Assembly (NCBI GenBank): GCA_963969595.1
Contig: OZ018417.1
Span: 6,884,501 to 6,948,500, forward strand
Source of the DNA: Neckera pumila
Lineage: Eukaryota; Streptophyta; Bryopsida; Hypnales; Neckeraceae
DNA: 64,000 nt
Direction of reading: 5' to 3'
The position numbers and the translations under genes are program-made. Shown here in pieces: positions 59,378 to 64,000 of the stretch. Every line of letters starts with the position of its first letter. The first letter of the stretch is position 1. The notes below the pieces were generated by a model. It made no database searches and was not told where the DNA came from. It saw only the letters and a list, made by a program, of their open reading frames with translations.

Positions 59378-60348
59378 CTTTACAAATGTACTACAGCTGC
59401 TACCCCTAAAATTCAAACCTGCAACGATACAGACACTGTTACCAAAACATACGATAAAAGCAGAGCATTCCAATCTCGCAAAAAATACCTACACATAATT
59501 CCAACCGTTACCCAAAAGCAATCCCAGTAAGTCTTTCCCAAAGAGCCTAGGTTTGACTGCGGATACACCCACAATCAGCAATTCATAATTTGAAGCTTCA
59601 CAATTCATACATACAATGTCCGAAAAACACATGCTAACATGCATTGCAATTCGCTTCCAATTGTCAACAAAACCCAACAGGAAAACAAGGCAGTCTAATA
59701 ATTGGAACTATGACCAGATACGCTCTCTAAAGCTTTTTAAAGTGACTGATTTACTTCACATCACTTTGAAAATCAATAGCTCATTCATTCGGAGTCCAAT
59801 AAACACGCGCTAACATGCGTTGGAATTCTCTTCTTATTGTCAAGCAAAAACTGCGGAATTCGAATAATTGGAACCATGTGCAGATGCTAATCAGGTTAGC
59901 CTACCTTACATCACCCGCAGATTGACTGATCCGCGAAAACCAATTACAGCGATCCTCCGACAGAAGTCGATATTCCAGAATCGGGTGAAACGTACGATTC
60001 TGCACCTCGCAGTTGGGTATGAAATTAAAGTAAAAAATTGAAATATGAAATTGAGTAAGAAATTATGTATGAAACTTAAATGTGAAACTGGGGTGTGCTG
60101 GAATTGGAAATCAGCTTGTGGGGAGGACTGGAAGCGCAATCCGATGCGGAGAAGAAGGTTTCAGCGACGGAGACGACGATGGCGTTGTCCCTTGTGAGAA
60201 GGGCCTGTCTCGTGCTGGTGCTTGCGTGGATGTGACATATCATCGAGAAATCCACGTGGAGGTGATGAAGGGACGACGTGGCACGATAAGATGGGTGCAT
60301 GAGTTTTGCTTCTCTTCGAGACACTTTTAAGTGCTTAAAAAAAGTATT
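59378..60348 (-). promoter_or_regulatory. 5' leader intron and promoter region of ETFB
   Basis: An acceptor (GTATCGTTGCAG, minus strand) lies 41 bases before the ATG. A GC-rich stretch at 60,080-60,300 probably holds the first untranslated exon and promoter. Minus-strand open frames here (up to 104 codons) have no recognisable product. The upstream limit is the MITE at 60,349. Confidence 0.45.
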
Positions 60349-60761
60349 AAGGTAGGATGCTCTAAAAGCGACCGGCTTCTTCAAATCCACCTTACAAAAT
60401 GGTACTGAATAGATATGAGTTGGTCTTTAAATGGATCATTTTTTTTATTGATTGAACCCAGAAAATATACATTCTTTATTGCAAGAGCCAGTTATGGGCC
60501 TTGATATCCTCAAATCACTTTAGAAGTTGTAAATGGACACATTTTGGGAGACCTAGGGTCACAAATAGGTACCTACAACATAAATCTTAGGCAAATCATA
60601 ACTACTTCAAAATTGCTTCAAAAAATATGAAACCACTTGTGTTACGTTCTTCATCCATTTTTCTTTCTCTGAAAAATGAGTGAAAAATATTTCTATTCTT
60701 GCAAACCTACAAAAAAGGTGGACCAGCCCTTAAATGGTCGCTTTTAGAGCATCCTACCTTA
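60349..60761. mobile_element. MITE with ~25 bp near-perfect terminal inverted repeats
   Basis: The left end AAGGTAGGATGCTCTAAAAG and the right end CTTTTAGAGCATCCTACCTT are perfect reverse complements. The repeat extends through GCGACC / GGTCGC and, with mismatches, further inward. The ~410 bp interior is non-coding. The flanks read TTA before and TTAG after, but a target duplication cannot be separated from the repeat. It sits in the interval between the ETFB promoter and the 3' end of the J-domain gene. Confidence 0.85.
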
Positions 60762-61378
60762 GCTGATGGTTGCAATTCCGCTACCGTACTGCATAATTTT
60801 TATTCCATTTCTTGAATATTTTTGGTATTTCCAAAATACAAACATCCAAGTATTTCACCAGATCCACACCAATCCCCACACCAGCAAAGAACACAAAAGT
60901 TGTGCATAAAAGAACTGCATCACAGCAAATTCCAAAGTTTTGCTTTGAGCACTTGTTACAAAGTAAAGCATTTCTTTTCACCCGATTTGACCAAAAATGT
61001 TGAGCACTAAATGTTCCAAGCTTAGAAGAAGAGCTCTGACCCTACAAACAACGCCACTAGAGTCATTTGGAGCAGGTCTAGTAAGTACCCATGGGAGCGT
61101 CAATAAGCTATATACAAATGAGAGTTTTCTACTGATCACTAAATCAAGCACAAACTGTAACTAGCACAGAGCATGTCTTCCGCTTTCAGTAATGGTTTCC
61201 AGTTTGCTCTCTCCAAGTCTTCTCTGACATGAGCAAATATTGTGCCAAAGCTCTTCTCATGCTTCCAAATCAATCTCGTCTTGTAAATCCTGGCGCTTCA
61301 TGAACTAGATATTTTCAATACATATTTAAAAGCGTGTTGCCCTTGCCACAATAGCCTTGTTGGTGCTACGTTTCAATT
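60762..61378 (-). other. 3' flank of the J-domain/ferredoxin gene
   Basis: This presumably contains the 3' untranslated region. No ORF or other feature is supported. Confidence 0.45.
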
Positions 61379-63682
61379 TCAGAACCAATCGACCCACTGA
61401 TCGCTGCTAGAAGGCTGCCTTTTCTGCTTTGGAGGTTGATACCTCCCATTCTCATAGTTTGCACGCGAAATCAACGATTCTAGTATCACTAGCTCACTCG
61501 AGTATGTTGTTCCCTCCAAAGCACTGCATTACAGTCACAAAATGGTCAAGGTTCGCATTTACGAAGCTGAAAATAACGCCACAGTAGTCTCACATCTTAC
61601 AACCCTATGTAGAGAGATGCAGTGGAAAAGAAAAAGAAAGAAATGCCCTCGTGTACATACCGTTCCATGAGATTCTCTAGAACATCACGTTGCATAGGAG
61701 TTACCCAATAGATGCAATTACGAGGACATTGGCCAACAGCAAGCTGAACTTCGTAGTCTTCACCTTGCCCAGGTCCTCCTACCATTAGCAATCGCAAAAA
61801 TATTTGTGTCAGTGTTTTGAAACAACTCTCAATTGTCAGCTACTCCACTAAAACAGGCAGGAGAATACTCAGCTTAGAAAATCAACACTTCAATTAGAAA
61901 TAAATGGATAAAATGAACTTACTCTGTGAAACCGCCCTGGCACATCCAGTATCAGCAGCAAATTTGAAAACATCTGGTGCCCTATTCGTACAAGGATAAG
62001 GGCAGCCTGTCGAACCACAGTGAAATAGAATTAACAGGGGTCACGGCCTTATGAAAAGAGTTTCAAAACAACTGAAACCATCATTAAGATGACAGACAGG
62101 ATAATCTCAGTAAGAGAAAGATGTTCGTAAGCAATTTCAAACCTCGGCCTATGCAGTTCATTTCGAACACAAAGACATCTTCTGCTTCACATTCCGGATC
62201 CTCAAATGGATCTAGATTCTTCCTACAGAGAGTTGCAGAAGGATATTTTAGGTTAAAACAAGCTAAGCCATCATCATATAGCGAAGGGTGAAGAAAATGC
62301 ATGCCGAGTTAACACAGAGATCGTAGTTAGCATTATGAGGTATAAAAAACTCAAGTGAACTTCCAATTCGCTTTATACAAGTTGTTAATCCAGAAAGCAA
62401 ATACTCAAAGCTGAATTGCATAGCATCGAACGGAACACTCAATGCTGAATTAATCGACCAATACAAGATCTTAAGCAAGACCACATCAATGCAACAATGG
62501 AGAAGAATATGGTGCGAACCTTCTGTAAATTCTTTCTACGCTCTCGTTCGTTAGAATCTGCACATGTCAAACATGAAAAAATAAATACATGAAATAGGTC
62601 AATGGAAACTAAAACCATGAGACAGACAAAGCCAAAAATACGTCTTGGAAACTACATGCATTCACACCAAACCTGCAACTACAATCATGGAGATTCCAAG
62701 CGAACGAAAGTAACTTACTTCATAAGCCCTAATGATCCGCTGTGTGATAGCATCTGCATCTTCCGTGCCCTTGTAAACATCAGGGTGAAACTCTTTAATC
62801 TGTCAAATAAAATCCATCACCACATGAATCAAATCCCTAGAGCAATGCTTTTATGCCAAAATACGTCATGCCTGCTTCACTGGATTGCAACCCAACAAGA
62901 TGTCATTTCAGGTAAGGACACTCAAAATTGCCAGGGATTCAAAAGCGCCACTTGATGTTTTGGGTGTACCAATACGCACCTATTGCGATATCGGAACATC
63001 TACCAATAAAGCTTCGATAATTCATATTTTTTTCATACGATATCCAAATGACTAATTCATGTGCTCATTGAAATCCTCTTTCGTTTGCTATTAATACGAA
63101 CATACAAAATATTCGACCAGCATTTGTCATCACTAGCAAAAGTGTCGATCTCAAGTGTTCCAACCTTACTCAGGATAGCTTCACAAACATCCAAAAACAG
63201 GACAAATCGGAGCAAACTAAACAAAGATACCCACAGAAACCCAAACCCAAACATACCAGATTTCTAAACGCAACTTTAATATCTTCCTCAGTACAGTCGG
63301 GAGCGACGCCTAAAACAGAGTACGGGCTCCCCCTGCTAGTCCCATTCACGCTGCTCCCTGACCGATCCTGCGCCCTAACTGCCATACTCCTCCTCCTCCT
63401 CCCATTTCCACTACATCTTCCATTCCACCTGCTTCCTCCAATTCCACGAACAAACCCACTACTTGAATTTACAAAACTACACTCCCGGGGTTTACGATTT
63501 AGAACCCCAACAACCACTTGCATTTTCGGTGAGTAAGCGGATGAAGAGCTGCTGGTAGATTGCGAGGCTAAAAATTGGCAGCAGGATTGTCCGGAGAGCA
63601 CTGAAAATTGCTCCATGTTGGGTTTTCGAATTCGAGCAGATGGGAAAGTTGTGCAAGTAGGGAATTCGAGAAGTTCGGGCAA
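61379..63682 (-). CDS. Chloroplast J-domain plus 4Fe-4S ferredoxin-like protein (DJC76/DJC77 type), 323 aa
   Basis: Seven minus-strand exons close in phase: 63682-63257, 62799-62719, 62557-62520, 62222-62143, 62006-61923, 61778-61661, 61523-61379. Residues 1-~100 are rich in S, R and G with few acids, as in a plastid transit peptide. A J domain follows at ~119-180 (SPYSVLGVAPDCTEEDI, then HPD at 147-149, the Hsp70-stimulating motif). A ferredoxin-like part at ~195-262 has Cys 205, 210, 214 and 254 (CIGRGCPYPC, then QCPRNC) as likely cluster ligands. The C-terminus (YENGRY, QWVDWF) is characteristic of this group in my memory of Arabidopsis DJC77. These proteins probably link plastid Hsp70 work to an Fe-S cluster; their substrate is unknown. 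A second in-frame ATG (63,616) is an alternative start. Confidence 0.9.
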
Positions 63683-63894
63683 ATTGATGAAGAGATTTGC
63701 AGAGTAAATTAGTGAAGGGCAGATGAGCGCTCACCGTCCTTGCGGAGTTGCGGGCACCGACTGTGAAGGTGGCGGGTTCGAGTGGGGAAGGTTTGTGATT
63801 TGTTGTGTCCCGCGCTTTTTGAACTTTGGGGTGAGGGTGCCGGGTCTCAGAGGTGGAGGGTATCAACCGGTCATTCGGAGCACGATATCTACAC
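63683..63894 (-). promoter_or_regulatory. 5' region of the J-domain/ferredoxin gene
   Basis: GC-rich, presumably promoter and leader. No TATA box is evident. Confidence 0.4.
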
Positions 63895-64000
63895 TACTAA
63901 TAAGTGTAGGTCAGTTTCGTAAATAACTCGGAGAATTTGGAAAACGTCAAAAAAATTTATAATTTGTACAACTATTTCTGAAAATCTGTAAATTTTCATT
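63895..64000. repeat. Dispersed repeat fragment at the window edge
   Basis: GTAGGTCAGTTTCGTAAATA.. to ACAACTATTTCTGAAAATCTG resembles 51,145-51,250. The repeat is cut by the end of the window. Confidence 0.55.

Overview
This window looks like nuclear DNA of a seed plant with a large, repeat-rich genome; a gymnosperm is my best guess, but the sequence does not prove it. The reasons are spliced genes with plant-type introns, an AT-rich intergenic background full of small DNA transposons, a chloroplast-targeted J-domain/ferredoxin protein, and a MOM1-type silencing protein, a family known from vascular plants. No bacterial, organellar or viral gene was seen.

Layout. Bases 1-8,600 hold a small inverted-repeat element, a DNA transposon with composite ~190 bp ends that carries a broken Myb-like fragment, and a degraded coding region. 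Bases 8,700-19,820 are a tandem array of nine diverged ~1.2 kb units in which a few short blocks stay conserved. Bases 20,460-31,200 hold transposon relics: a non-autonomous CACTA element (21,820-23,529) with an ACA target duplication and four alternating inverted copies of one unit, several copies of a TTAA-ended element, and ~80 bp tandem repeats. Bases 32,000-46,900 are the main gene region. Bases 46,900-56,000 are again repeats: TTAA elements, an AAAC-tailed retroposon-like family, MITEs and a GC-rich fold-back. Bases 56,960-63,700 carry two intact housekeeping genes on the minus strand.

Genes. Three genes could be assembled exon by exon with every splice phase closing. (1) A plus-strand MOM1/CHD3-type chromatin gene (33,513-46,270, 22 coding exons, 2,495 aa) has a PHD finger, two chromodomains and a SNF2/helicase region whose ATPase motifs are degenerate. 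(2) A minus-strand mitochondrial electron-transfer flavoprotein beta subunit (59,377-56,962, 5 exons, 251 aa) has one GC-AG intron. (3) A minus-strand chloroplast J-domain plus 4Fe-4S ferredoxin-like protein of the DJC76/DJC77 type (63,682-61,379, 7 exons, 323 aa). The last two lie head to tail with a MITE between them. The three genes belong to unrelated processes (transcriptional silencing, mitochondrial respiration, plastid chaperone/Fe-S), and nothing suggests joint function.

The most unusual structures are the nine-unit array with conserved islands, the four-unit alternating palindrome inside the CACTA element, the Myb-bearing transposon with two-part arms, and a ~100 bp duplication of an intron's 3' end at two acceptors of the MOM1-like gene. 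All similarities were judged by eye, without alignments or database searches.
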